DNA of 64,000 nucleotides from Geomonas anaerohicana. Lineage in GTDB: Bacteria > Desulfobacterota > Desulfuromonadia > Geobacterales > Geobacteraceae. Of the stretch, positions 16,082 through 23,112 are shown in pieces. Each line of letters begins with the position of its first letter. Within the stretch, counting starts at the first letter, position 1. The DNA lies in contig NZ_JAEMHL010000001.1 in NCBI RefSeq assembly GCF_016458305.1, forward strand, positions 310,001 through 374,000. Direction: 5' to 3'. The notes beneath the pieces were generated by a model. It had not been told where the DNA came from and did no database searches. It worked only from the letters and a program-made list of their open reading frames with translations. A program made the position numbers and the translations under genes.

Positions 16082-17809
16082 TCACGCCGAACTCCACTTC
16101 TCGATCAGTTCTTGGAGCTGCCCCAGCTTGAACGGCTTGCTGACAAAGTCATCCATGCCGGCACTCAAACATGCTTCGCGTGAACCGGTCATGGCGTGGG
16201 CGGTGAGGGCGATGATGGGGGTGTGCCGACCGGCGTCCCGCTCCTGCTCCCTGATGGCGCGCGTCGCTTCGTACCCGTCCAACTCCGGCATCTGGCAGTC
16301 CATGAAGACCAAGTCGTAGACCTTGCGCGCCAGAGCCGACACTGCCTGCGTCCCGTTCTGCGCCACGTCCACCTGGCACCCCAGCGCGGTCAACATGGCG
16401 TGGGCCACCTCGCAATTGACCGGGTTGTCCTCCGCCAGGAGCACGCGCGCGTGGCACCGGGCCGGTACAGCGGGTTCTTCCAGTTCGTTGTCCAGCTCTA
16501 TCGGGTCGTCTTCCACGTCGGGTCCCGCACCGGGCGCAGCGTTCAGGTAGACGATGAAGGTGAAGGTGGAACCCCGCCCCGGCTCGCTCTCTACCCCGAT
16601 TTCTCCCCCCATCAGTTCCACCAACTGCTTCGCGATGGCCAGCCCTAGCCCGGTTCCGCCGTACCTGCGGGTCGCGGAGCCGTCCACCTGCGTGAACAGT
16701 TCAAAAATGCTCCCCACTGCCTCGGCAGGAATGCCGATGCCGGTGTCCTTCACCTCGAAACCGACATAGTGGCCGTTGCCGCTTTTTTCGACCAGGCACG
16801 CCGAGACCTTGACCGTACCGTGCTCGGTGAACTTGAGTGCGTTATTGACGATGTTGATCAGCACCTGGCGCAGTCGGTTCGGGTCGCCCAGCGCGCGACG
16901 GGGGAGGTCGGGGCCGATCTGCAGTTCGACCGCCACCCCTTTGCGCCGCCCCACTTCGCGGTACAGGTCCACCGCTCCCTGCACCGTCTCGTGCAGGTCG
17001 AACGGGATCTTCTCCACTTCCAGCTTTCCCGCCTCGATCTTCGAGATGTTGAGGATGTCGTTGATGATGCCCAACAGCGAGTCGCCGGACTGGTGCAGCA
17101 TCTCGACGTAGCCGCGCTGTTTCTGGTCCAGGTCGGTGTGCAGCAGCAATTCCGCCATGCCGAGGACCCCGTTCATGGGGGTTCGGATCTCGTGGCTCAT
17201 GTTGGCCAGGAACTGCGACTTGGCATGGCTGGCCGCCTCGGCGGCTTCCTTGGCGTGCCTGAGTTCGGCGATGATCGCCTTTTGCTGCAGGTTGGCCTTG
17301 CTGATCTCGGCGGTGCGCTGCGCAACCTTTTCCTCCAGGTCGGTATTTGCGGAGCGCAATTCCGCCATGATCCTGGTGTTTTCAACCGCCAGGTCGACCA
17401 GGGTGCGCACCAGGTGCTCATGCGTTTCCATCAGGCGGCGCCGCTCCATGGCCCGGTTCACCGTGGCAACCACCATCTCGAGATCATCGAACGGCTTGAA
17501 CAGGTAGTCCTGGGCGCCCAGTCGCAGGGCCTGGACCGCGGTCTCCAGCGACACGTGGCTGGTCATGATGATGACGTCGGTCTTGGCGTGGTCATCGCCG
17601 ATGGCGCGCAGAACCTCTATGCCGCTAATGCCGGGGAGGCGGACGTCCAGCATCACCAGCTTCCAGCCGGTCTGCCGCAGTTCCTCCAGGCACTCCTCAC
17701 CGCTGGCGACGCCCGCGCTGTCATACCCTTCCCTTCGGAACAGGTCGACCAGCACACCGGTAACCACCTCGTTGTCATCGACGATCAGTATGTCGCGTCC
17801 CGTTCCCAT
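16082..17809 (-). CDS. Hybrid sensor histidine kinase (REC - HisKA - HATPase - REC)
   Basis: A 575-residue soluble signalling protein without membrane helices. Order: an N-terminal receiver (ILIVDDNEV, phospho-Asp in [12 protein letters not shown]), a coiled-coil linker (residues about 125-200), HisKA with the phospho-His in [20 protein letters not shown], and a HATPase ([33 protein letters not shown]). A C-terminal receiver ([29 protein letters not shown]) ends the protein. The start ATG at 17809 is chosen over an ATG 60 bases upstream because homology begins at ILIVDD and a G-rich stretch precedes it. No partner gene adjoins; cooA is divergent on the other side, but nothing links the two functionally. 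Confidence 0.9.
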   Translation of the reverse strand: MGTGRDILIVDDNEVVTGVLVDLFRREGYDSAGVASGEECLEELRQTGWKLVMLDVRLPGISGIEVLRAIGDDHAKTDVIIMTSHVSLETAVQALRLGAQDYLFKPFDDLEMVVATVNRAMERRRLMETHEHLVRTLVDLAVENTRIMAELRSANTDLEEKVAQRTAEISKANLQQKAIIAELRHAKEAAEAASHAKSQFLANMSHEIRTPMNGVLGMAELLLHTDLDQKQRGYVEMLHQSGDSLLGIINDILNISKIEAGKLEVEKIPFDLHETVQGAVDLYREVGRRKGVAVELQIGPDLPRRALGDPNRLRQVLINIVNNALKFTEHGTVKVSACLVEKSGNGHYVGFEVKDTGIGIPAEAVGSIFELFTQVDGSATRRYGGTGLGLAIAKQLVELMGGEIGVESEPGRGSTFTFIVYLNAAPGAGPDVEDDPIELDNELEEPAVPARCHARVLLAEDNPVNCEVAHAMLTALGCQVDVAQNGTQAVSALARKVYDLVFMDCQMPELDGYEATRAIREQERDAGRHTPIIALTAHAMTGSREACLSAGMDDFVSKPFKLGQLQELIEKWSSA

Positions 17810-17931
17810 GAATCGCCCCCGGTCGGAAAACACATTGGAGAATACTAACAAAAAACAGACGCGGAGCAATTAATTGGGCGCTCTCTCGTGATTGTCGCCG
17901 GCCGGTCGCCGGGATGGCTGCCGGGATGGTC

Positions 17932-17963
17932 GGTTGGGTGGTTGGGTGGTTGGGTGGTTGGGT
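17932..17963 (+). repeat. Four tandem 8-bp repeats forming a G-quadruplex motif
   Basis: GGTTGGGT is repeated four times. Four GGG tracts (17936, 17944, 17952, 17960) are separated by exactly five bases (TGGTT), which fits the canonical G3-N(1-7) quadruplex rule on the plus strand. It lies about 125 bp before cooA and as far from the kinase start, in their shared divergent promoter region. Confidence 0.85.
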
Positions 17964-18028
17964 GGTCGACGGAATGGCTGCCGGCGGCGTAAGTGGTTAA
18001 TGTATACGGGGAATCGCCGTTTGCCGCC

Positions 18029-18058
18029 TTGCCTTTTGCCGGGACGCTGCTGCATAAT
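18029..18058 (+). promoter_or_regulatory. Candidate promoter of cooA
   Basis: TTGCCT (18029-18034), 18-bp spacer, CATAAT (18053-18058). A dyad CGCTGCTGC / GCAGTAGCG (18045-18070) overlaps the -10, so a regulator could occlude it. The spacing is one base longer than ideal. Confidence 0.4.
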
Positions 18059-18089
18059 GCGGCAGTAGCGTATGCGATAGGAGCCAGTT

Positions 18090-18749
18090 ATGCCGAACAA
18101 GATGAAGCTTTCCGACGCCGATCTCCTTTCACTCTTCCACGCCGACCCCGACTTCCAAACCAACTTCACCCCGCGCCACTACGCCCGTAAGACGCTAGTC
18201 TATTCGCCGTTCGAGGAAAAGAACCTTGTCTTCGTGGTGCGCAGCGGCCGGCTGCGCATCTACCTCAGCTACGAGGACAAGGAGTTCACCCTGGCCCTGC
18301 TGGAAAAGGGGGATGTCTTCAGCACCCATACCCCGGCCTTCGTGCAGGCGCTGGAGGGGACGGAGATCCTGGTGTGCAGCACCGCGACCTTCGGGCAGGC
18401 GCTCGCCCGCCGCCCCGAGCTTTCGCTCACCATGGTCAAGGTGCTGGGGGAGTTGTTGCAGAGTTCCATCCAGACTATCGAAGGGCTGGCCTTCAAGGAC
18501 GTCCGCCTGCGCCTGGTTGATTTCCTGGTGGGAGCTGCGGCCGACCGCGGGCGCGTGACCGCCGAAGGGACCGTAGTGCAACTGGGCCTCGGCACCGAGG
18601 ACATCGCCCTCCTAGTCGGTACCACCCGGCAGACCATCTCGCAGATCATCAACGATTTCATCAAGGCCGACCTTTTGGTGAAGATCGACCGCAAGACGCT
18701 GCTCATCAAGGATCTCGACGCTTTCCAGGAGATGAAGGAAGCTTCCTGA
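18090..18749 (+). CDS. cooA: CO-sensing CRP/FNR-family transcription activator CooA
   Basis: A 219-residue haem regulator that binds DNA when its ferrous haem binds CO. The segment LVFVVRSGRLRIYLSYEDKE strongly resembles Rhodospirillum rubrum CooA. Pro2, the N-terminal haem ligand displaced by CO, is present (MPNKM). The His ligand is present as His80 in DVFSTHTPAF. The Cys that ligates ferric haem in R. rubrum is Ser78 here, as in other CooA proteins that lack the redox ligand switch. The C-terminal helix-turn-helix has GTTRQTISQIINDF with the RQT recognition residues. AGGAG precedes the ATG. A matching operator lies downstream at 19216-19231, before the CO-oxidation genes. Confidence 0.87.
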   Translation: MPNKMKLSDADLLSLFHADPDFQTNFTPRHYARKTLVYSPFEEKNLVFVVRSGRLRIYLSYEDKEFTLALLEKGDVFSTHTPAFVQALEGTEILVCSTATFGQALARRPELSLTMVKVLGELLQSSIQTIEGLAFKDVRLRLVDFLVGAAADRGRVTAEGTVVQLGLGTEDIALLVGTTRQTISQIINDFIKADLLVKIDRKTLLIKDLDAFQEMKEAS

Positions 18750-18754
18750 CAGGA

Positions 18755-18784
18755 GGGGACTGGCTCCGCCAGGTGCCTGTCCCC
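18755..18784. repeat. Dispersed palindrome, family A copy 2
   Basis: GGGGACTGGCTCC...GGTGCCTGTCCCC, five bases after the cooA stop; a hairpin that may end the cooA transcript, although the T-run is missing. Confidence 0.8.
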
Positions 18785-18826
18785 CTAGTGTGGAGAAGAT
18801 GGCTGAGCTGAAAATGGTGTTCCGCT

Positions 18827-18859
18827 AAAGGGACAGGCACCTCGCGGAGCCTGTCCCTT
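18827..18859. repeat. Dispersed palindrome, family A copy 3 (inverted)
   Basis: AAAGGGACAGGC...GCCTGTCCCTT, with perfectly complementary arms. The ~30 bases before it (GGCTGAGCTGAAA...) are also conserved before copy 5 at 26451. Confidence 0.8.
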
Positions 18860-18865
18860 CTACTT

Positions 18866-18990
18866 CTTGATCTCGTTCCCAAGGTCCGCCTTGGGAACGC
18901 AAAGCCTCTCCGAAGCTCCAACTTCCCTCGGATGCAAAGCTGGAGCTTTGCGCCATGTGGGGTTCCCAAGCTGGAGCTTGGGAACCAGGA
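18866..18990. repeat. Compound palindromic repeat, family B copy 1
   Basis: A ~125-bp element of successive dyads (TTCCCAAGGTCCGCCTTGGGA, then GCAAAGCTGGAGCTTTGC, then TTCCCAAGCTGGAGCTTGGG). A near-identical copy lies at 26153-26334 on the other side of the CO locus. Confidence 0.88.
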
Positions 18991-19017
18991 AAGAGCAAAT
19001 CCCCCCTATCCCCCTAT

Positions 19018-19038
19018 CCCCCCTTCGCAAAAGGGGGG
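19018..19038. repeat. Short hairpin repeat, family C copy 1
   Basis: CCCCCC-TTCGCAAAA-GGGGGG. Relatives lie at 19117, 25037 and 26349, and half of one at 26104. The last two full copies are followed by a conserved CAGG(A/G)GGGATTTAGCC tail. Confidence 0.7.
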
Positions 19039-19116
19039 ACCCTGACCGCCTCGTCATCCTCGGGGGCACAACTGCCGTTGCTCCCGAATTCACTGGTACA
19101 CTCAAATCCCTCCTGA

Positions 19117-19135
19117 CCCCCCTTCGCAAAGGGGG
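19117..19135. repeat. Short hairpin repeat, family C copy 2
   Basis: CCCCCC-TTCGCAAA-GGGGG; same family as 19018-19038. The remaining bases up to the CooA site show no gene. Confidence 0.65.
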
Positions 19136-19215
19136 AACGTAACGCCTCCTTTCATCCTTCGAGATAACACATCCCCTGTTGCTCGGCCTTTCCCTGAACA
19201 CAAAAAACTAACAAC

Positions 19216-19258
19216 TGTCGGCTGCCCGACAGACCGCCGCTCGTTTTTGGCCTAGAGT
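19216..19258 (+). promoter_or_regulatory. CooA operator and CO-inducible promoter
   Basis: The operator TGTCG-GCTGCC-CGACA (19216-19231) is a perfect dyad matching the TGTCR-N6-YGACA pattern of R. rubrum CooA sites. A -10 hexamer TAGAGT (19253-19258) predicts a start near 19265. This puts the operator centre at about -41, the class II position where CRP-family activators touch RNA polymerase and where no -35 box is needed. The first hydrogenase gene starts 33 bases downstream of the predicted start, after a GGGAGAG ribosome-binding site. Confidence 0.82.
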
Positions 19259-19297
19259 GCCGCCCATGCTGCAACTTGTCTGCAACGGGAGAGCGCG

Positions 19298-20197
19298 ATG
19301 CACATGCAGGTAGAAGAAACGACAGTCGAGCCGGTACGGCTGTTCCGCATCAACACCGGGTCCTGTAACGGCTGCGACGTGGAACTGGCGGTGACCTCGG
19401 CAGTGACCGAATTCGACGTGGAACAACTTGGTTGTCGCTACACGGAAGACGCGACCGAGGCGGACGTGCTGCTGATCACGGGACCTCTTACCGTTAAGGC
19501 ACGTGACGAAGTGCTGCGCCTCTACGCGGAGACGCCGCGGGACAGGATCACCGTTGCCGTCGGCGTCTGCCCGGTGTCAGGCGGGGTGTTCCGCGACAGC
19601 TACGCGGTGGACGGGCCGATCGAGCGCTACCTGCCGGTGGACGTGAACGTCCCGGGTTGCCCGCCACGGCCCCAGGCATTGCTGGCCGGGATCGGAGAGG
19701 CATTGCAGATACGCCAGGCCCGGCGCGCTGGGGTGGAACCGGTAGGCCGGGCTGATGGCAAGGGCCAAGAAGGCGACAACTTCCCTGCCCGCTGCAGGCT
19801 CAGCTTCGACGCCAGCGTCTGCGTCGATTGCCGCATGTGCCGCCACGTCTGCGCCGCCGGTGCCATCCGCTTTCAGGAGGTTGAGGGGGGCGTCCGCCTG
19901 ACCCTCTGGCACAACAGCTGCGTCTTCTGCGGTCTGTGCAGCCACTACTGCCCCACCGGTGCCCTTTCCGTCACGGGTGACTGGCGCCTCGACCACCCGG
20001 CCGCCGACGCTTTCGCCCAGGTCGAGCGCGGGGACATCCCTTACGCACCCTGCTCCGGCTGCGGCGAACCCATCGTCCCGGCCGCCCCCCAACTCCTGCA
20101 CACCGCTTTCCGTCGCCCAACCCCCGAGATCGATAAGTTGACAGCCCTCTGTCCGGCGTGCCGGCAGGTAATGAGTATAGGAGCACCGGGACGATGA
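19298..20197 (+). CDS. Fused group 4 NiFe-hydrogenase small subunit (CooL/HycG-like) and polyferredoxin (CooX/HycF-like)
   Basis: A 299-residue electron-transfer protein combining two subunits that are separate in R. rubrum and E. coli. Residues 1-145 are a NuoB/HycG-type small subunit with the proximal [4Fe-4S] cysteines in TGSCNGCDVE, GVCPVSGG and VPGCPPRP. After a ~30-residue linker come two [4Fe-4S] motifs (CVDCRMCRHVC and CVFCGLCSHYC, each with a following Pro/Ala-type Cys context). A C-terminal CSGCGE...CPAC zinc-ribbon-like pair, as in HycF, ends the protein. No signal peptide or membrane helix is present. It is the first gene after the CooA promoter. It overlaps the next gene by four bases (ATGA). 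Either Met at 19298 or 19304 could start it. Confidence 0.85.
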   Translation: MHMQVEETTVEPVRLFRINTGSCNGCDVELAVTSAVTEFDVEQLGCRYTEDATEADVLLITGPLTVKARDEVLRLYAETPRDRITVAVGVCPVSGGVFRDSYAVDGPIERYLPVDVNVPGCPPRPQALLAGIGEALQIRQARRAGVEPVGRADGKGQEGDNFPARCRLSFDASVCVDCRMCRHVCAAGAIRFQEVEGGVRLTLWHNSCVFCGLCSHYCPTGALSVTGDWRLDHPAADAFAQVERGDIPYAPCSGCGEPIVPAAPQLLHTAFRRPTPEIDKLTALCPACRQVMSIGAPGR

Positions 20198-20284
20198 CCG
20201 ATTGCACCGAGACGATGACCGATTGCGCCGAGACGATGCCCGATTGCGCCGAGACGATGCCCGATTGCGCCGAGACGATGCCCG
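20194..20284 (+). repeat. 21-bp tandem repeat inside the NuoC-like gene
   Basis: Four units start at 20194, 20215, 20236 and 20257, plus a partial fifth; pattern ATGCCCGATTGCGCCGAGAC plus G. Every unit carries an in-frame ATG. Confidence 0.93.
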
Positions 20285-20892
20285 AACGCAACAACCCGAC
20301 AAGCGACGATCTCCCGACAGCTCCCCTCTCCCCCCGGGAGAGGGTGCCCGAAGGGCGGGTGAGGGATGCTTTTGAAGATGGCGTTGCTGCCGCCCTGGCC
20401 ATGGCGGCGGGCGAAGAAACGACCGTGACCTGGCGCCGTGACCGCAAGGGCGTATCGACCGGCTGGTGCCGCCTTCCGTCCGGAGAGGCCCTGCTTCCGG
20501 CGGCCCGGGCCGTCGCGGAACTTCACGGCCGCCTGGCCATGGTGACCCCCTACCTCCCGGAACGCGCCAAGGAGAGAGGCGAGCGGGAGATCGCCTACCA
20601 CTTCGACCTGGACGGCGCCACCCTCACCCTCACAGTCGTTCTCCCGCTTGAGTGGGCGCGGGTCCCGTCGCTCACCCCCATCTTCCGCAACTGCGACTGG
20701 CACGAGCGGGAGCTGATGGAACTCTACGATGTGCAGGTGGTGGGGCATCCCGACCCGAGGCGCCTGTTCCTCGACCACACGCTCCCCCACGCCCCCTTCG
20801 AGCGCCTGGTGCCGTATTCCACCTTCACCAACGCGGCTACCAGCAAGGCCCTCTGGGACAAGGTCCTGGCCGGCGAAAGAGAGGACGCATGA
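20194..20892 (+). CDS. NuoC-like hydrogenase subunit (CooU-like) with repeat-derived N-terminus
   Basis: The 232-residue protein has a C-terminal 30 kDa-subunit domain (residues about 70-225) with the signature CDWHERELMELYDVQVVGHP and PRRLFLD, known from NuoC and the HycE N-terminus. It docks the large subunit onto the small one. Its first ~25 residues are four heptads, M-(T/P)-D-C-(A/T)-E-T, from a 21-bp tandem repeat. Residues about 43-60 (PLSPRERVPEGRVR) come from a palindromic repeat normally found between genes. ATG at 20194 overlaps the upstream stop and has AGGAG ten bases before it, so the odd N-terminus is probably translated. ATG 20401 is an alternative start lacking a ribosome-binding site. 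Confidence 0.8.
   Translation: MTDCTETMTDCAETMPDCAETMPDCAETMPERNNPTSDDLPTAPLSPRERVPEGRVRDAFEDGVAAALAMAAGEETTVTWRRDRKGVSTGWCRLPSGEALLPAARAVAELHGRLAMVTPYLPERAKERGEREIAYHFDLDGATLTLTVVLPLEWARVPSLTPIFRNCDWHERELMELYDVQVVGHPDPRRLFLDHTLPHAPFERLVPYSTFTNAATSKALWDKVLAGEREDA
20321..20372 (+). repeat. Palindromic repeat (family E) embedded in coding sequence
   Basis: CCCCTCTCCCCCCGGGAGAG followed by GGTGCCCGAAGGGCGGGTGA: two dyads of a type normally found between genes. It is inserted in frame within the NuoC-like gene and encodes PLSPRERVPEGRVR. Confidence 0.8.
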
Positions 20893-21971
20893 CCACAAAA
20901 ATCATCGAATTGGGGCCGCACCAACTGGCGCTCGAGGAGCCGATGTACTTCCGGGTGCAACTGGAAGGGGATCGGGTCGCCGACCTGGATGTCCTGCCCG
21001 GGCAGGTGCACCGCGGCATGGAGCACCTGGTCATGCGCCGCAACCTGTACCAGAACATCACCCTCCTGGAGCGCCTCTGCTCGCTCTGCTCCAACAGCCA
21101 CCCGAGCACCTTCTGCGCGGCGGTGGAGGAGGTGGCGGGGATTGCCATTCCGCCGCGGGCCGAGTACCTGCGCGCCGTTGCGGACGAAATAAAACGCATC
21201 GCCTCGCACCTCTTCTGCTGCGCCGTCCAGGCCAACGCCATCGGCGAGATCCCGCTCTTCCGCCGGGTCATGGAGGTCCGCGAGATCATGCAGCGCGCCA
21301 AGGAGGCGATCTACGGCAACCGGATGGACCTGGCCGCCAACGTGATCGGCGGCGTGCGCTACGATCTTCCGCCCGAGGCGATCGCTTATCTCTACCAGGC
21401 CATGGAGGATATGAAAAAGCCGCTGGACGAGCTGTACCTGCAGTTCGCCAACAACCCGGCGCTCATGGCCCGCATGGCTTGGGTGGGTGTGCTGCCGAGC
21501 GAGGCGGCGGTCGAGTGCGCGGTCGTGGGCCCTGTGGCGCGCGCCTGCGGCATCGACTACGACGTGCGCAAGAAGAGCCCCTACGGTGCCTACGACCGGC
21601 TCGACTTCGAGGTGGCAATGCAGACGGCGGGGGACGTCCGGGCACGCAACCTGGTGCGGCTCGCCGAGGCGCGCCAGTCGGTGTCGCTTATCGAGCAGTG
21701 TCTCGCGCAGCTCCCGGCAGGCCCGCTCTGCGTCGATACGCTCCCCGAGATCCCCGCTGGCGAGGCCATCGCCAAGTCGGAGGCGCCGCGCGGCGAGCTC
21801 ATGTACTACCTGCGCACCGATGGGTCGGACTTCCCGGTACGCCTCAAGTGGCGCGTCCCCTCCTACATGAACTGGGACGCGCTCAAGGTGATGCTCAAAG
21901 GTGAGCCGGTGGCCAACATTCCACTCATCGTGAACAGCATCGATCCCTGCATCGCCTGCACGGACCGCTAG
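20889..21971 (+). CDS. cooH: Group 4 NiFe-hydrogenase large subunit (CooH-like)
   Basis: The catalytic subunit that reduces protons to H2 with electrons from CO oxidation (inferred from context). The 360-residue protein has the N-terminal NiFe ligand pair ERLCSLCSNSH and the C-terminal pair DPCIACTDR. It ends four residues after DPCIAC, so there is no C-terminal extension to be cleaved by a maturation endopeptidase, as reported for CooH. Sequence throughout (VHRGMEHLVMRRNLYQNITL, MDLAANVIGGVRYDL) is of the energy-converting/complex I 49 kDa type. Its start overlaps the upstream stop (ATGA) with AGAGAGGA before it. Membrane subunits that would couple it to ion pumping are absent from the locus. 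Confidence 0.9.
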   Translation: MTTKIIELGPHQLALEEPMYFRVQLEGDRVADLDVLPGQVHRGMEHLVMRRNLYQNITLLERLCSLCSNSHPSTFCAAVEEVAGIAIPPRAEYLRAVADEIKRIASHLFCCAVQANAIGEIPLFRRVMEVREIMQRAKEAIYGNRMDLAANVIGGVRYDLPPEAIAYLYQAMEDMKKPLDELYLQFANNPALMARMAWVGVLPSEAAVECAVVGPVARACGIDYDVRKKSPYGAYDRLDFEVAMQTAGDVRARNLVRLAEARQSVSLIEQCLAQLPAGPLCVDTLPEIPAGEAIAKSEAPRGELMYYLRTDGSDFPVRLKWRVPSYMNWDALKVMLKGEPVANIPLIVNSIDPCIACTDR

Positions 21972-21979
21972 GAGGCGGC

Positions 21980-22333
21980 ATGCACGAAATCACCCTGGTG
22001 ACGGGGCTCTTCGAGATCATCAACGAGCAGGTGGCGGCGCAGGGGATCGCATCCATCTCCAAGGTGCGCCTGAAGGTAGGGGAGCTGGCGGCTGTGGAGC
22101 CGATGACGCTCTCGGCCTGCTTCGAGGTGGTGGCGGAGGGGACCGTGGCCGAGGGGGCGCAACTGGAGATCGAGGAGGTGCCGCTGACCGGGCGCTGCCG
22201 CGACTGCGGGGACCGCTTCAGGATTGAAAACTTCAGCTTCATTTGCCCCGCCTGCCAGGGAGGGGACGTGGAGATGACCGGCGGCAGGGAATTGTATCTG
22301 GAGAGTCTGGAAGCAACGATGAAATCCCGTTAG
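21980..22333 (+). CDS. hypA: Hydrogenase nickel-insertion protein HypA
   Basis: A nickel chaperone of 117 residues that delivers Ni to NiFe-hydrogenase large subunits with HypB. The conserved MHE start (His2 is the nickel ligand) fixes the first codon. The zinc site is CRDCG...CPACQG (residues about 73-95). GGAGG precedes it, eight bases after the large-subunit stop. No hypB, C, D, E or F lies nearby, so the rest of the maturation set must be elsewhere. Its place inside the operon suggests it is dedicated to this hydrogenase, and perhaps also helps nickel loading of CooS. Confidence 0.93.
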   Translation: MHEITLVTGLFEIINEQVAAQGIASISKVRLKVGELAAVEPMTLSACFEVVAEGTVAEGAQLEIEEVPLTGRCRDCGDRFRIENFSFICPACQGGDVEMTGGRELYLESLEATMKSR

Positions 22334-22360
22334 CAATGCGAGTCGGGCAACGAGCAAGCG

Positions 22361-22500
22361 CTCCCCCCCCCGGAGGGGGGAGGCTGGGAGGGGGGAAAGA
22401 GATGCTGCGTTCCCCCTCCCTGACCCTCCCCCTCCGGGGGCGGGGACGAATCGGCGACTGATTCCCCCCTCTCCCTCCGGGAGAGGGGACGTGGACGGGG
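22361..22500. repeat. GC-rich dispersed repeat, family D copy 2
   Basis: CTCCCCCCCCCGGAGGGGGG, then CCCTCCCCCTCCGGGGGCGG, then CCCCCTCTCCCTCCGGGAGA: three related dyads filling the gap between hypA and cooF. A stable structure here could reduce expression of cooF-cooS relative to the hydrogenase genes, or isolate them. Confidence 0.75.
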
Positions 22501-22545
22501 GTGGGTGGAAGATCATGAGTAATCTGGACATGCAAAGGAGACCAA

Positions 22546-23112
22546 ATGAAGCGACAACGTGAAAATGCCATCGTATTTGCCGATCCCGAGCGCTGTCTCG
22601 GCTGCCACGGCTGCGAGCTGGCCTGTGCCGTGGCCCATTCCGGGACGGGGCTGCACCAGGCGGCGCTCTCGGGACTGACCCTGAGACCGCGCAACCGCGT
22701 GGTGGCGGCGGGCGGCGTGATGATGCCGGTGCAGTGCCGCCAGTGCGAGGATGCCCCCTGCGCCGCGGCCTGTCCCACCGGCGCCATGCTGCAGGAGAGC
22801 GGGCAGGTCGGGGTGCGCGAGAAGAACTGCGTCGGGTGCAAGGTCTGCGTCATGGTCTGCCCCTTCGGCGCCATTAGCGTCAAGCACGAGGGGAGCGATC
22901 CGGAAAGCTGCCGCACCAACGGCGGTATTGCCCGCAAATGCGACCTCTGCGCCGGCACCGGCCGTGACGTTCCCGCCTGCGTCGAGGCGTGCCCGACCAA
23001 GGCGCTCTCCCTGGTGGACCTCGAGGAATACCGTCAGACCCTGATCGAAGCAAGGGCGGCCGAACTGGCCCAATCGCTCCAACATCTCAAATCAAGGAAG
23101 GCAAGGATATGA
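22546..23112 (+). CDS. cooF: CO dehydrogenase electron-transfer ferredoxin CooF
   Basis: An iron-sulphur protein of 188 residues that carries electrons from CooS to the hydrogenase. It shows four [4Fe-4S]-type Cys clusters in the CooF/HycB arrangement: CLGCHGCELAC, CRQCEDAPCAAAC, CVGCKVCVMVC, and CDLC...CVEACP. There is no signal peptide. AAGGAGA lies shortly before ATG. It overlaps cooS by four bases (ATGA), so the two are made together, as in R. rubrum. Confidence 0.93.
   Translation: MKRQRENAIVFADPERCLGCHGCELACAVAHSGTGLHQAALSGLTLRPRNRVVAAGGVMMPVQCRQCEDAPCAAACPTGAMLQESGQVGVREKNCVGCKVCVMVCPFGAISVKHEGSDPESCRTNGGIARKCDLCAGTGRDVPACVEACPTKALSLVDLEEYRQTLIEARAAELAQSLQHLKSRKARI

Noticed and set aside
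15825-16319. Open frames with heptad peptides (VTLRVKR, GDSLHAQ types) through the 21-bp array
   Set aside because: They exist on both strands and in several frames because the period is a multiple of three. None has a ribosome-binding site, and they overlap dcd or the kinase gene.
18892-18905. GEMM (c-di-GMP/cGAMP) riboswitch suggested by the word ACGCAAAGC
   Set aside because: The word is part of the family B repeat, which occurs twice with the same flanks, and the other conserved GEMM elements are missing. No other GEMM-like candidate was found, including upstream of the cytochrome genes.
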